From: Tomocerus qinae
Lineage: Eukaryota > Arthropoda > Collembola > Entomobryomorpha > Tomoceridae
DNA: 64,000 nucleotides
Direction of reading: 5' to 3'
NCBI GenBank assembly: GCA_020055645.1
Contig: CM034546.1
Coordinates: 128,981,875 to 129,045,874, forward strand
Below are positions 44,531-56,294 of this stretch, in pieces. Under the pieces are notes generated by a model. The model saw only the letters and a list, made by a program, of their open reading frames with translations, had not been told where the DNA came from and did no database searches. The translations under genes and the position numbers were made by a program. How positions within the stretch are numbered: the first letter of the stretch is position 1; every line of letters begins with the position of its first letter.

Positions 44531-45173
44531 AAGAGACAAAAGTACTACTTAACCAATGTACATAATATGTATATTCAACGTACATGTAAATATAGCATTG
44601 TCTGTTGTGCTGATAGAGGACCATCGGGTGTTACTTACATTAGATAGTCAAATTAGTATCCCTTATAACAGGAGCATCTCTGGTCGTCTCCTCGTCTAAC
44701 TTACATATTTTGTCAATTTGGATAAGACGATTCTAACGGTGTATATATCAATGCTCTGCCGTGAGTTGACATATGTCAAAAGTCCATCGGAAATATCTAA
44801 GTAGGAAATTGCGTGGTTAAGCTCGAGCGGGAATGGAAAAATACTCTGCTCAGCTGTGGTTTTAAATGTCTCGGTTGCCCCTACTCGTTCTCACCACTGT
44901 GGGTAGGTAGTTATACTACACCCTATTGCACGTTACGTTACACATTACATTATTTCATTTCATATTGCATATTTCATAAATACTAGAAAAGCCCGCACTA
45001 TGGGATTTACACACTTAGCCTAGAACGTCCATGTACTATTGCAGCATAAGGTCTACAGTCTAGAGGAAGTTTCGAGCTAAGCGACCGTCCCGCGTCCGCT
45101 CCGTCACTTCCATGGTGCTTATGGAAGGAGGTGGCAGAAGGCCTTTGGTAGTAACTCTGACTCTCTTAAGGTG

Positions 45174-45204
<31 letters not shown>

Positions 45205-46316
45205 ACATGAATGGATTAACGAGATTCCCACTGTCCCTCTCTAGCCCTTATACTAGAGGAGAGCCTATGGCGTCTCCACCATTTTTTGTATTTATTTAGT
45301 CAATATCAATAGATTTTGATATTTTGGTTTTCGATAATCGATTTTATCTACGTTCAACTACTTCTGATATTGATAATTAACTTGCATTCTATTTTAAGTG
45401 AAACATGGGCACTAAAAATTACAATTGCGTTTTTAATCCTTGTTGATTTTTATTTTGAACTAGTAAACCGAAACCTAAACATGCATGACTCAATTTATAT
45501 AATAATATAATTTATACCAATATATATTCGCGCGCTTTCTGCCGCAGAGTTCTGTACTCAGGTTCGTCTGAGCTCACTGATTTTTATTTTAAAAATCGAA
45601 AAAAAAGTATCCCCCCGAAGCGGAAACTTACCCAAATCTGGTGTATTGTGGAAACATGTCCGAGGTACAAGGGTAAGTGCACTTTTCGACAAATACTCCA
45701 CTATTTCACCTATTTATTGTTATTATACATACGGCTCCAACACATCCCTTGTAATATGTGTTGGTTTCCGTATGTATGCAGCATGCCGGCTAATTGACAG
45801 TCAGCTGCTATATAAATATCACATCAAAAACATTATTTTATTACCTAATTTTAATTTCAAAACATACACAAATGGTCTTACACTTACCTTAGTATTACCA
45901 CTATACCACTATATATTTGCAAATCATATTTATATCCCTATAATATTAAATTTAATTCAGTTACTTACCGTACAAAAGATTGTGAAAGTTACGTTAACTT
46001 TCACAATCTCTATTAATAATAAAACAAATGTACTGCTGCATTTTTATTATTGCAGCATGGAATCTTCGGGTAATAATATTGGAATTACCATGGTACTGCC
46101 CAGTATTTTATTTTATTTTCAGTTCCTGTGGACTCACTATCTGGTTACGGCAACTCTTGTCAGGGTCACTGGTAACCTTTTTACATTTACTCATAATACC
46201 ATCCGCCGAATATATATATTAATGAGGCGGCTATGGCATTCGTCATCGTACCAAATTGACAACAAAGTCGCTCACCGAAATGAAGTTTTGGCGAGGCGGC
46301 GGCAGAAATTTTCAAC
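44531..46316. other. Non-coding DNA before the LINE
   Basis: A long open stretch (45646-46332) lacks any known motif and is low in coding signal; I do not call it a gene. No first ORF of the LINE is seen, so the copy is probably 5' truncated. A palindromic ATTGTGAAAGTTACGTTAACTTTCACAAT stretch (about 45978-46007) is a near-perfect 29-bp dyad. Confidence 0.4.
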
Positions 46317-49300
46317 ATGCCTGTCAACATAACACAGGAGCATACGCCGGCCACTCCAAATAGTGCGGCGGCCACTGTTAACAATAACGAAGACTTAGGC
46401 ATAGGTGCTGCTACCAAGCTTCGTTTTTTGCAAATCAATTTGCAGCATTGCAAAGCTGCTACTGCTTTACTTAGTAATCGCCAGTTAGGAAACAATTTTA
46501 TTATTTATATTCAGGAACCATATGCCTACAAGGGGAAAATATGTGGCCTATCACGTAAAGGGAATGTGCATGCTTATGAGGGTCCAGAGAATCCAAGGGC
46601 ATGCATTATCACATCTAACAATTTGGAAGTCTGGCCTCTCTGCTCCTTCTGGAGCAGAGATTTGGTTGCCATTAAAATCAAAGTCAATGATGGCGAAATT
46701 GTACTAACATCAGCATACTTACCGGATAAGGAAACAAATCCAATCTCCAAAGAAGTTGAAAGATTAATAAACTTTTGCAATCAAAATTCCTTACGCATAA
46801 TTTTTGCTGGGGATGTCAATGCCCACAACATAGTATGGGGTAGTACAAACACAAATAGACGAGGTGAGGCCCTACTTGATTTCCTAGTGGGCTCGAATCT
46901 TGACATACTCAATCAAGGACATAAACCAACTTTTCGTGATGGCATGGGCAGAGAGGAAGTCCTCGACATCACGGTTTGTTCCGAAAACCTCTCACAGCAT
47001 ATCCACAATTGGAGAGTTGAAAACGAAATCACTCTTTCAGACCATATGTATATTTCTTATGACCTAGAAATAAAGCCCCCAAAGCCAATTCAATTTAGAA
47101 ATCCAAAAAAAGCCGACTGGTCCTTATATAGTAGGACAGTCAAGAAAAACATAACTAACATACCGTGTACTCCAATCACAACAGTTAATCAACTTGATGA
47201 ACAAGTCAACATGATCAATAAAATTATTATTGATGCCTTCCATAAAGCTTGCCCAATAAAGACCATAAGGAGTGGTGGCAAACTTGCTCCTTGGTGGAAT
47301 CAAGAACTATGTATGTATGTTATATGGGGTGTACTGCCTCACTACAAAGTGATAGTACTGGGCGCAGGCCTCATTACGGGCCTATTGCCAACTCCCTCAA
47401 CACTGGTATTGTTGTTAATTAATACCCGAGAAGCCTAAGGCTGTCATTTACGAGTCACTGTCGTGGGACTGTTATGGGAAGTCTACTAGCCCAACAAAGA
47501 CAGGTTATCCAAAGCTACTCTACGTACACAGGAGCACATACGTGGTATCAATAGGACGGCCCTTGAAATTGCGGGTTCGTGCTTAACCTTTGTCTTAATT
47601 CCACATTGACAACTCAAACACTCGCCTTTAAACAGCCCTCGGCCATTTCACCCAGCCAAAGAATCGAACTGGCAGTGGAAGCACACATTGATTAGTCAGA
47701 CGACTGAGTACTCCACCAAGCCAACGTGGCTGGGTCAAAAATCAAGAACTAACTAGTCTTAGGAAAAAACTTAAGGTTGCTCTTAGGAAATTTAAATCTA
47801 AAAGAACCTTAGATTCAAGAGTTAAGAGACATTCGTGTGCTTTTCAACAGCACCTTACGAAAAGCTAAGAGGGACTCATGGAGAGCCTTCTGCAACGAAA
47901 TTGAAGAAGCTCAGCAAGCATCAAAGCTTGCTAAAATTCTCGTAAAAGACAGAAGTAGGACAATAGGTCCTATAGAAACTGCTGATGGTAGCTATACCTC
48001 AGACATGAATGAATCATTGATCTATCTTCTGAAAATTCATTTTCCAAATGATCATCGTATTTCTAATTCCACACCAAACTACAGTATCAGTGCCGATAGC
48101 TCTATTGCAGAGTTAATCACGTTAGAAAAAGTCCAAAGGGCTATTAGTTCTTTTGGACCATATAAAGCTGGCAGCTGCGATGGCGTTATGCCAGTCATGC
48201 TTCAAATGGCGAGGAGGGAATTAACTCCTCATCTGTGTAATATTCTTAAGGCTAGTCTCGACTTTGGATATATTCCAATAGCATGGCGACAAACTAAAGT
48301 AATCTTCATACCAAAGCCAGGCAAGAGTAGCTATCAAAGAGCTAACTCGTGGCGACCAATATCACTTATCTCGACTTGCATGAAAATACTTGAACGTCTT
48401 ATTGACTGGAGCATCAAAACTCCAGAGCTTGAAAATAAAATGAAAAATGCAGGACAGTTTGCATATTTACGTGGTATTTCCACTGATGCAGCGCTTCATC
48501 AATACATTGCTCGTACTGAATGTGCCCTCAAGAGTAATCAAATGGCTCTCGGCATCTTCTTAGATATCGAAGGGGCCTTTAGTCATGCCACCTTCAAAAC
48601 GATCCACCTGGCTCTGGAAAGAGAGGGAATAAATGTAACCATTATTCGTTGGATAGAACGAATGCTAAGAGACCGTAGCGTTAACGTTACTGTTGGCAGC
48701 GCCACTCAATGCATCAATGTGGAACGAGGGTGCCCTCAAGGGGGTGCTCTCGCCATTATTATGGAATCTGGTCATCCACGAACTACTGGAGAAGCTCTCC
48801 AACGTCAGTTCTATCTATAGACAAGCATATGCTGATGATCTTGGCCTTCTTCAGGTTGGCATAGACGAAGCTACAATAAGAGCTCTGGGGCAAAGAGCCC
48901 TCAGTATCATCGAAAATTGGTGCAGTCAGCGGGATCTTTCTATCCACCCTGACAAAATAGAAATTATTATATTTCATACACGGCATAAAAAACCCAACAT
49001 GAAACCTCTTAGACTAAGGGGTAAGGACATTGCATTTGTCAAAAATGTTCGGTACCTGGGTGTCTATTTGGATAATGGACTGAATTGGTGCACTCACTGT
49101 AATGTTAAAAGCGCCAAGGCAAAAGCAGCTCTTATGCAATGCAAAAGAGCTGTTGGCCAAACATGGGGCCTTTCCCCGAAAATCACTCTGTGGCTTTACA
49201 CTGCGGTAGTCAGACCGGCTTTATCATATGCAGCTTGTTCGTGGCTAACGGCGGTTCACAACAAATCTAGAATGACAGCTTTGGCCAGTGTTCAACGACT

Positions 49301-50480
49301 GGCCTGCCTTATGACTACTAGTGCTATGCATAGTTCACCCTCTGCAGCATTAGAATGTATAGTAGGTATTGAGCCTATAGAATTATTTCTTACCAAAACA
49401 GCTATTACTACAGCGCATCGACTGCGTTGTACTGGTAAATGGCTTCCCTGGCATGGGAGAGGGAGCCTTAAAAGATTAACACACGTTGATCTAATTACAA
49501 ACATTTTGAAACAATTACCTGAGTTGGAATTTCCTATGGATTCAATTCCCTCAACTGCCCTCATGGGTAAGAATTTTACAGTTTTGGACACAGAAAAACC
49601 TGTCATTCTTCAACCTTCAGACCGAAGACTGGTCTGTTACACTGACGGGTCAAAAATTGACAACTTCGCTGGATGTGCTGCAATCGTTCGTAGCACTGAC
49701 AGCCACATCATCATACAACAATGCTTAGGAAAATATTCTACTGTGTTTCAAGCGGAACTGGTAGCTATTCTAATGGTAATCTTACGAATCACTGATCTGA
49801 ACTGGAGAGATGAAGTAGTCATCTACAGTGATTCTCTCAGTTCTCTTAAAGCTCTTGAGGCTAATTACACAGAGTCGGCCTTGATTCTCGAATGCTTCAA
49901 AGCCTTAAATATACTTTCCAATAACGCATCCGTTACCCTTCAATGGGTCCCCAGTCATACTGGGATTATAGGAAACGAAGAGGCGGATTCGCTAGCGAAA
50001 GAGTCCACAAAAATGGAAGTTTTTGGTCCTGAACCAATACTGCCTTTTTCAGCCCAATGTGCAAAAACTGTCATCTCAAAATTTTTCAACAAATTGAATA
50101 TTCAAAATTGGAAAAAACGTACGGATTGTAAAAATACAAAATTATTCTTGCCTTCACCCTCACACATCAAAAGCATATATTTCACAAGTTTGAGTAGAAG
50201 AACGCTCAGGGTCTTCACTCATTTAATTACTGGTTTCTCCTCCTTGGCCAAGCATCAGAATCTATTGGGGAATCATTCGTCTCCGCTCTGCCCATTGTGT
50301 GCAATAAGCGTCGAGACGTCGGTCCACCATGTGGCTGAATGCCCAGCTTTGAGCGAGTTGAGATTCAAGCACCTGAGTAAGTTTCTCGTTCACGTGGATG
50401 AGTTACCGGGGTTGCCCTTGTCGTCCCTGCTTTCATTTTGTATGTCTGCAGGACGAATGAGTGGCTTCTCCGAACAGTAA
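46317..50480 (+). pseudogene. I-group LINE ORF2, split and frameshifted
   Basis: Order of parts: an AP-type endonuclease (LRFLQINLQHCK, IQEPYAYKGK, FAGDVNAHNIVWGS, LSDHMYISYD). Then reverse transcriptase (WRPISLISTCMK, GIFLDIEGAFSHA, RGCPQGG, AYADDLGLL). Then RNase H (CYTDGSKIDNFAG, FQAELVAIL, IYSDSLSSL, WVPSHTGIIGNEEADSLAKES). Last is a zinc knuckle (CPLCAISVETSVHHVAEC). The RNase H and the endonuclease place it in the I/LOA/R1 group. A 430-bp SINE interrupts it at 47310. Two frame changes are seen: one near 47830 and one after CPQGG near 48745, in a G run. It is otherwise long and fairly fresh. Confidence 0.88.
47310..47739 (-). mobile_element. tRNA-derived SINE inserted in the LINE
   Basis: Flanked by an exact 12-bp duplication AATCAAGAACTA (47298-47309, 47740-47751). 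On the minus strand the head shows TGGCTTGGTGG, close to the A box, and AGTTCGATTC, the B box, about 50 bp later. The tail is (ATAC)n-like, next to the left duplication. Length 430 bp. Confidence 0.85.
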
Positions 50481-50580
50481 AGCTGTTCAGGGAGCAACTG
50501 CAAGTAAGTCCTCGCGGCTTGAGCGGTAGTGTGTCTTTGCTACTCAATAGTATTGAACTCACTCTCCCACTAACACACAC

Positions 50581-50980
50581 AATATATATTTGACTCAAGA
50601 TAAGCAATATATATTTGACTCAAGATAAGCAATATATATTTGACTCAAGATAAGCAATATATATTTGACTCAAGATAAGCAATATATATTTGACTCAAGA
50701 TAAGCAATATATATTTGACTCAAGATAAGCAATATATATTTGACTCAAGATAAGCAATATATATTTGACTCAAGATAAGCAATATATATTTGACTCAAGA
50801 TAAGCAATATATATTTGACTCAAGATAAGCAATATATATTTGACTCAAGATAAGCAATATATATTTGACTCAAGATAAGCAATATATATTTGACTCAAGA
50901 TAAGCAATATATATTTGACTCAAGATAAGCAATATATATTTGACTCAAGATAAGCAATATATATTTGACTCAAGATAAGC
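50581..50980. repeat. 25-bp satellite, 16 perfect units
   Basis: Units of exactly 25 bp, AATATATATT then TGACTCAAGATAAGC, with no change across 400 bp. The array starts 100 bp after the LINE stop, right after CTAACACACAC, and ends where unique sequence begins at 50981. It occupies the place where LINEs of this group carry their 3' tail repeats. Confidence 0.9.
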
Positions 50981-51725
50981 AATAATCATGCGTATTGGAT
51001 ATTGAATTTCGAAAGATTGTGAAAAATATACTTATCAACATTTTGGTCGAATTTCAAATTATGCTAATTAATACTAGCCCAGAAGAGTAGTTAATTTTTA
51101 ATGTAATATGCATATTGGCTCCCCCAACCACTCATAGATCAATAGGTTAAATTTATTGCTTTATCTAAGACGGTGGTTATAATACAGAATTACTGTTCAC
51201 TTTAATATTTAAAATAATTATTTTTCTACTATTATGCTACCAAAAATATAGAATACTAGTTGAATTCTAGCACATACAATGTGCTAGAAAATGTTGAAAT
51301 CAGTAGCGACTGCGCATTGGCCCGAATTTCATAGACCGTTGTTTGGATTTAGTACTTATAGTTTAGTCCTTGCTCATTATTTAAAAAATATCACAGACAT
51401 ATATACAAACCTTTATACAAAAATAGTGAAAGAATTCCATGCGCATGTCCCACTTTACGTTTATGTAGAGTAAAGATGATAGTAATTTATTATAAGTTAA
51501 TATAAGCCATAAAAAGGTAAAAGGCGGTCCTTTTTAGTCCCCTGACCCGTGATGAGTGATGGCTATGTATTGTATTTTCGTTAACCCTAGAATGCCTGCA
51601 GTGGTCCATCCATTGATTTTAGGAATTTGTTTTATCCTTGATCAGAGCAATATAGCTTATGATTTCATAAATGTTTGAATTTTTAAAGAATTAATGTCTC
51701 TCTCCATTTAAATTTCCTATTTCAC
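50981..51725. other. Non-coding DNA
   Basis: No gene or element end recognised. A short open frame near 51291-51473 has no known motif. Confidence 0.4.
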
Positions 51726-52578
51726 TTTTGACGGAGAAAGGCTATTAATTATAATATATTTATTAAAATCGTTCAAGCTTTCGACAAAATTCTATTGTCA
51801 TCCTCAGGAACTGGAGTTAACACTACAATTACATATATTAATGGATATAGGAGGAATACTATGTCATTTTAGTTTGTAACCAGTGTACACAATTTACCAC
51901 TTTTTAGGCTTTTTTATCATCACAGTGGTAAAAATGCACTTAATGGTAAAAATGCATTTAATGGTAAAAATGGTAAATTTTAGCGATTGGTGAGCCAGCT
52001 TAGTACATATTATACACAAGACTTACTAAACTTCAAACTTCAAACCATTTCATATTTTGGCACCGATTTTCATTCAAACTTTAAACACGAAATTTAAACG
52101 AAACTATTTTTACCATTTATTACCATTTTTACCACTTACCACTACTTTTTAGGTGGTGGTATTTAACGTTAAATACCATTAAAAACCATTTACCACTGGT
52201 AAGTGGTAAATGGTATTTTGTACACTGTTTGTAACAGTAAATATTAGACAAATGAACAATAAACAAATAGTAGGTAGCCAGGTTGCAAATTCAATCAGTT
52301 TTAGTTGTACAAAATAACAACTAACAATTTTTAGTTTTAGTTTTAGTTGTAACTAAAACTGATTGAATTTGTAACCTGGCTACCTACTATTTGTTTATTG
52401 TTCATTTGTCTAATATTTTCTGTTACAAACTAAAATGACATAATATTCCTCCTATATATCCATTAATATATGTAATTGCAGTGTTAACTCCAGTTCCTGA
52501 GGATGACAATAGAATTTTGTCGAAAGCTTGAACGATTTTAATAAATATATTATAATTGATAGCCTTTCTCCGTCAAAA
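51726..52578. mobile_element. Palindromic MITE with a hAT MITE inside
   Basis: The left end TTTTGACGGAGAAAGGCTAT is the inverse of the right end ATAGCCTTTCTCCGTCAAAA. Arms of about 235 bp contain the landmark TCCTGAGGATGACAATAG in opposite orientations. The left arm is split by the 347-bp hAT MITE. Without it the palindrome is about 500 bp, with a loop of TTTTAGTT words near 52310-52350. Confidence 0.75.
51881..52227. mobile_element. hAT MITE (family C), compact copy
   Basis: 347 bp, starts CAGTGTACACAATTTACC and ends GGTATTTTGTACACTG. It has the exact 8-bp duplication TTTGTAAC (51873-51880, 52228-52235). It is rich in GGTAAAAATG words and short palindromes such as GTATTTAACGTTAAATAC and ACCACTTACCAGTGGT-type dyads. 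Confidence 0.85.
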
Positions 52579-52730
52579 ATGAATTATGAAATCAAAGGTT
52601 GGAAGCATATAAAATCATTACCCCTTTCCTACGTTAATGCTCGAGCTGTCAATCCGTTAACTAATAGTGATATCTAGGTATATTATACGGTAATCCTTGC
52701 GTGTACAACCTAGCCTTTAACGTCTATTCT

Positions 52731-52977
52731 CGTAACAGGCATACAGAAAATGTAATTTTACGATAACATCGTTACCGGGAAGGCAAAAAAATATTCGGTT
52801 ACCGGGCAGGCAGTGCGAAGCGCTGCGCGCCTGAACAGATTTTATATTAACAAATGTGGACTGGCGGACGCAAGACCTAGTGTAGTTACCGGGCAGGCCG
52901 CCTTTTGCCTGCCGAAAAGGGACGCCCAAAATATTTTGGTTACCGGGCAGAAAAACATTTTCTGTGTGCGTGTTCTT
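52731..52977. mobile_element. Small element with GTTACCGGGCAGG repeats
   Basis: The outer parts GCATACAGAAAATGT and ACATTTTCTGTGTGC are inverses. Inside, GTTACCGGG(C/A)AGG occurs four times in direct order (52771, 52798, 52885, 52939). No coding. Superfamily open. Confidence 0.5.
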
Positions 52978-53159
52978 GTAATTTCTGCGTGCAAAGGTAT
53001 GCTAAATCAGGCGTTATCGTTCAGATGGACAAGGGTTAAAAATTCCTACATAAGCCCAAGTTATTTTCTCGTTGTTGGTAAATTGACATGATATTATTAC
53101 GTATGTTTTCTGCGAAGAATTGAAGGGGCCACGAAAGTAATTTGTCGGTTTTTTATTAT

Positions 53160-53838
53160 CAGGGTTGTGGGTCGGGTTTTTTATGGGTTGGAGTTTTTTG
53201 GGTTTTTTGGCAAAAAACAAACCCCGTTTCACTTAAAAAACCCCGGGTTTTTTAGGTTTTTACAAAACACATGTGTACTAAAGCTCCATCTAGATAAGCA
53301 AAACATACTAATTTTGTGAAATTTCTATTCTAAAATGTAACCAAATGCATTATCAAGTGGAAAAAATATATCTATAGATATGATATATTCTACACTTCTG
53401 CGTGCAATTATTGTGATGACTATAATATTAGCTTTAACTATACTTCACTCATTGTGAAGAACAAATTTGTAACAAATTGTTGTACTCATAATAATTATGC
53501 TCAGTTTAAATTAATCACTTACATATTCATTACTGTGATGCTTCACAATTAAAGCTCCACATTAACAAGGGAATAAAAATTTACAAAAATAGATATTTAC
53601 AAAAAATACTGTGTGTTTTCTACGTTAACATGTTAAAATTAAATATTGATGCTTTAATTTTTGTTTTCAGTAACGTAAATAATAGTATAGTTGACACGGT
53701 TGGTGTTATTGTCATATGGTATAGCATTAGTATTGGCTTGCTTTTATAGTTATATAAAAAATCCTTAAACCCAAAAAACCCTAAAAAACCCGGGGTCGAG
53801 GGTTTTTTCCTAAAAAATCCGGATTTTTCGATACCTTG
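53160..53838. mobile_element. G-rich hAT element (family B), copy 2
   Basis: 679 bp with the same ends as the copy at 28879 and an exact 8-bp duplication TTTATTAT (53152-53159, 53839-53846). It sits 60 bp upstream of the atlastin-like exon. Confidence 0.8.
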
Positions 53839-53898
53839 TTTATTATCTACCAACATTTGAAAAACATACCAGAAAATTACATGAAATTAATCTTGCAG

Positions 53899-54229
53899 AT
53901 GGCGAGTGGTCAAACGGTGAAGCAAATTCAAATCGGGCATCCAGTACAAATCATTGACATTGATTATCCCAAAATGATTTTAAATTATACTAATTTAAAA
54001 TTCATACTGAACAGCGTTGGCGATCGAGACATCGCATTGATATCCGTTGCAGGGCCTTCTCGACTAGGAAAATGTTTTTTACTGAGTTTCATGGTTCGGT
54101 ATCTTGGGGCTCTAGGGAAAGAAGATTCCACTGAGTGGATTGACAATGAAGATCAAAATAAAGCTCTAGTACTCTAGTAGGTTTCCCTTTCCAAAATGGC
54201 ATTGAAAGGAGTGCACCAAACGGTGCGTG
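53899..54229 (+). pseudogene. Atlastin-like GTPase, N-terminal exon or relic
   Basis: Atlastins are membrane GTPases that fuse endoplasmic reticulum tubules. The ATG at 53899 directly follows TTGCAG, which fits a 3' splice site. Residues 13-40 (GHPVQIIDIDYP...NYTNLKFIL) and 40-70 (NSVGDRDIALISVAGPSRLGK then CFLLSFMVRYL) follow the family. The P-loop is GPSRLGKC at residues 52-59; the usual Ser after GK is Cys, which should weaken magnesium binding. The frame ends at 54175-54177, but one base on, GFPFQNGIERS matches the family's continuing GFPF/W-RNG-ER segment, so there is a one-base frameshift, and a stop follows soon. A decayed copy is most likely. Confidence 0.65.
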
Positions 54230-54380
54230 AAAGTTAGAGTCCAAGACTCCTTCTATATCTAGGAATATTTAGACATGACCACCAAATGTTTCATCGGATC
54301 TTTACCGGACATGACCTGGAGGGTACGTTCCCACCCCCAGAACCCCCCGGGGGGGTCCGGGGCAAAATGAGATAAATAAT

Positions 54381-55080
54381 GTGCCAAATATGCATGTATA
54401 TCATTCAATTATCATATCAAATGGCTCAAAAGTCGTTCCTACCCCTACCCCCCTAAAATGAGATTCCACCGGATTTTGATAGTAATCAATCCCCTTAACC
54501 AAATCCCACCCACCTCCACCCCCTCTGACTCCAAAAAAAGTGCCAAATATGCATGTATATCATACAATTATCATATCAAATGGCTCAAAAGACGTTCCTA
54601 CCCCTACCCCCTAAAGGTGAGGTCCGGGGCAAAATGAGATTCCACCGGATTTTGATAGTAATCAATCCCCTTAACCAAATCACACCCACCTCCACCCCCT
54701 CTGACCCCCCCTTAAGGGGGGACCTTATAAAAGTGCCAATTATGCATGTATATCATAGAATTATCATAGCAAATGGCTCAAAAGACGTTCATACCCCTGT
54801 CCTCCCTAAAGAGGGGGTCCAGGGTAAAATGAGATTCCACCGGATTTTGATAGTAATCAATCCCCTTAACCAAATCCCACCCACCTTAACCCCCTCTGAC
54901 CCCTCCTTAAGGGGAGTACCTTAAAAAAAGTGCCAATTATGCATGTATATCATAGAATTATCATAGCAAATGGCTCAAAAGACGTTCCTACCCCTATCCT
55001 CCCTAAAGAGGGGGTCCAGGGTAAAATGAGATTCCACCGGATTTTGATAGTAATCGATCCCCTTAAACAAACTAAACCCA
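54381..55080. repeat. 160-200-bp tandem repeat, four units
   Basis: GTGCCAA(A/T)TATGCATG starts units at 54381, 54540, 54733 and 54930 (spacing 159, 193, 197). Each unit carries GAGATTCCACCGGATTTTG and ends with C-run/G-run palindromes such as CCCCCCTTAAGGGGGG. No coding. Confidence 0.8.
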
Positions 55081-55204
55081 TCTACACCATTGGGGGTACC
55101 TAAAAAACATTCAACCGGATTTAAATGAATAATATAAAAATTTTTATATTTTAATTATGCGTTTCGGCTTCGCCATAGCCATCTTCAGGGGAAGGGCACT
55201 ACCT

Positions 55205-55465
55205 CCCGACGCACGCCTTTTTATGAGGTTTGCAACTCGTTTATTTCGCACGCCGTTTAACGAGGTTTGCAACTCATGGTTCAAGCACGCCTTTTTACGA
55301 GGTTTGCAACTCATAATTTAAGCACGCCTTTTTACGAGGTTTGCAACTCATAATTTAAGCACGCCTTTTTACGAGGTTTGCAACTCATAATTTAAGCACG
55401 CCTTTTTACGAGGTTTGCAACTCAAGATTTTTGCACGCCGTTTAACGAGGTTTGCAACTCAATGG
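55205..55465. repeat. 37-bp tandem repeat, about 7-8 units
   Basis: GCACGCCTTTTTACGAGG followed by TTTGCAACTCATAATTTAA, repeated with a 37-bp step; the first and last units read GCCGTTTAACGAGG. It is preceded by TTCGGCTTCGCCATAGCC, then ATCTTCAGG. Confidence 0.8.
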
Positions 55466-55522
55466 GGGGATTGGGGAAAGCACGCTTTTTATAGTGGGTC
55501 GCAACACTTCTTTATTGGGACT

Positions 55523-56024
55523 TCAATGTTTGGGGCCTGTGCACTTACTTTCGTGCTTGTCTTTGGGAGCTTCAGTGTGGAAATATTTGCCACATCTTTG
55601 ACACCTGTGACGCTTCCAATCATCAGGACTTGCTGGAAAACTGAGTTTGGGGTGGTCAGAAGAAATTGACATTGAAGGGGTGGGGCGGGAAGTTGAGGAA
55701 GAAGGAAGGGAGGAAAAAGGGAATAAAACAGGGGAAATAGGTCGACGTACGGAGGTCGAAACAGGGATGGGGCCGGCGCGAGAGGGTCCGGGCAGAGAGG
55801 ATCAAGAGCGAGAAGATCGGGGACGGGGAGCTTTCCAATTAGTTACAATGAGGATGGAGGAATCCTCTCCCTCCATCTCTTTATATTCTGGGTCGTCCTC
55901 CGTATATCTCCCCGCTATTTCCGAAAAACTCTCTAACCAGGAGAGTGTTTCCTCCTCCGCTTCGTGGGGAGAAGGTGGGGTGGATGGTGCTACTGGTGGG
56001 GTGGATGGTGCTACTGGTGGGGTG
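55523..56024 (-). pseudogene. Unassigned frame with Pro-rich and zinc-finger parts
   Basis: Minus-strand reading starts with a Pro-rich stretch (TPPVAPSTPP, coded by a 22-bp repeat at 55976-56024). It then has an acidic region (EAEEETLSWLESFSEIAGRY). Further down, 55523-55640 reads DDWKRHRCQRCGKYF then HTEAPKDKHESKC, a CX2C...HX3C zinc finger, ending at a stop at 55523. The middle moves between frames. This could be the first ORF or N-terminus of a LINE or a host gene piece. The gypsy LTR at 56025 cuts its upstream side. Confidence 0.35.
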
Positions 56025-56294
56025 TGTAGTATATTTATATCTCTGTTCATATAAATATATGTAGTGTACAGTATTGCAGTGTGAAGTAATTACTGCAAGC
56101 TCAGATCTGCACGTACGCTGATCTGATCTTAACCTTGGTGACTTAGGGGCGTTTTCAGTGCATTCGTCTCTTCTCATCTTCTGTATGTAATATGTATGTA
56201 TGTATCTTTTTGTTCGGGACTTAGTTTATGTCTCTTAATAAAGTCATGGTTGTTTATCACAGCAATTAAAGTCATAATTGTTCATAATACAACA
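56025..56294 (+). repeat. Outer LTR of the second gypsy family
   Basis: Starts TGTAGTATATTTATATCTC, ends ATAATACAACA. The putative primer site TGGCGCAGCCTGC begins two bases later at 56297; its first bases resemble the serine-tRNA type used by several gypsy elements. Confidence 0.8.

Noticed and set aside
44292-44624. Tyr/Cys repeat frame on the minus strand
   Set aside because: Microsatellite AGTAATAGCAAT read in frame.
45646-46332. 228-residue frame before the LINE
   Set aside because: Composition is that of AT-rich non-coding DNA, with many Ile/Tyr/Leu and no family motif; it overlaps the LINE start in the same stretch.
50581-50980. CRISPR array (regular 25-bp repeats)
   Set aside because: No spacers, eukaryotic setting, next to a LINE tail. 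The same holds for the 28-, 37- and 40-bp arrays.
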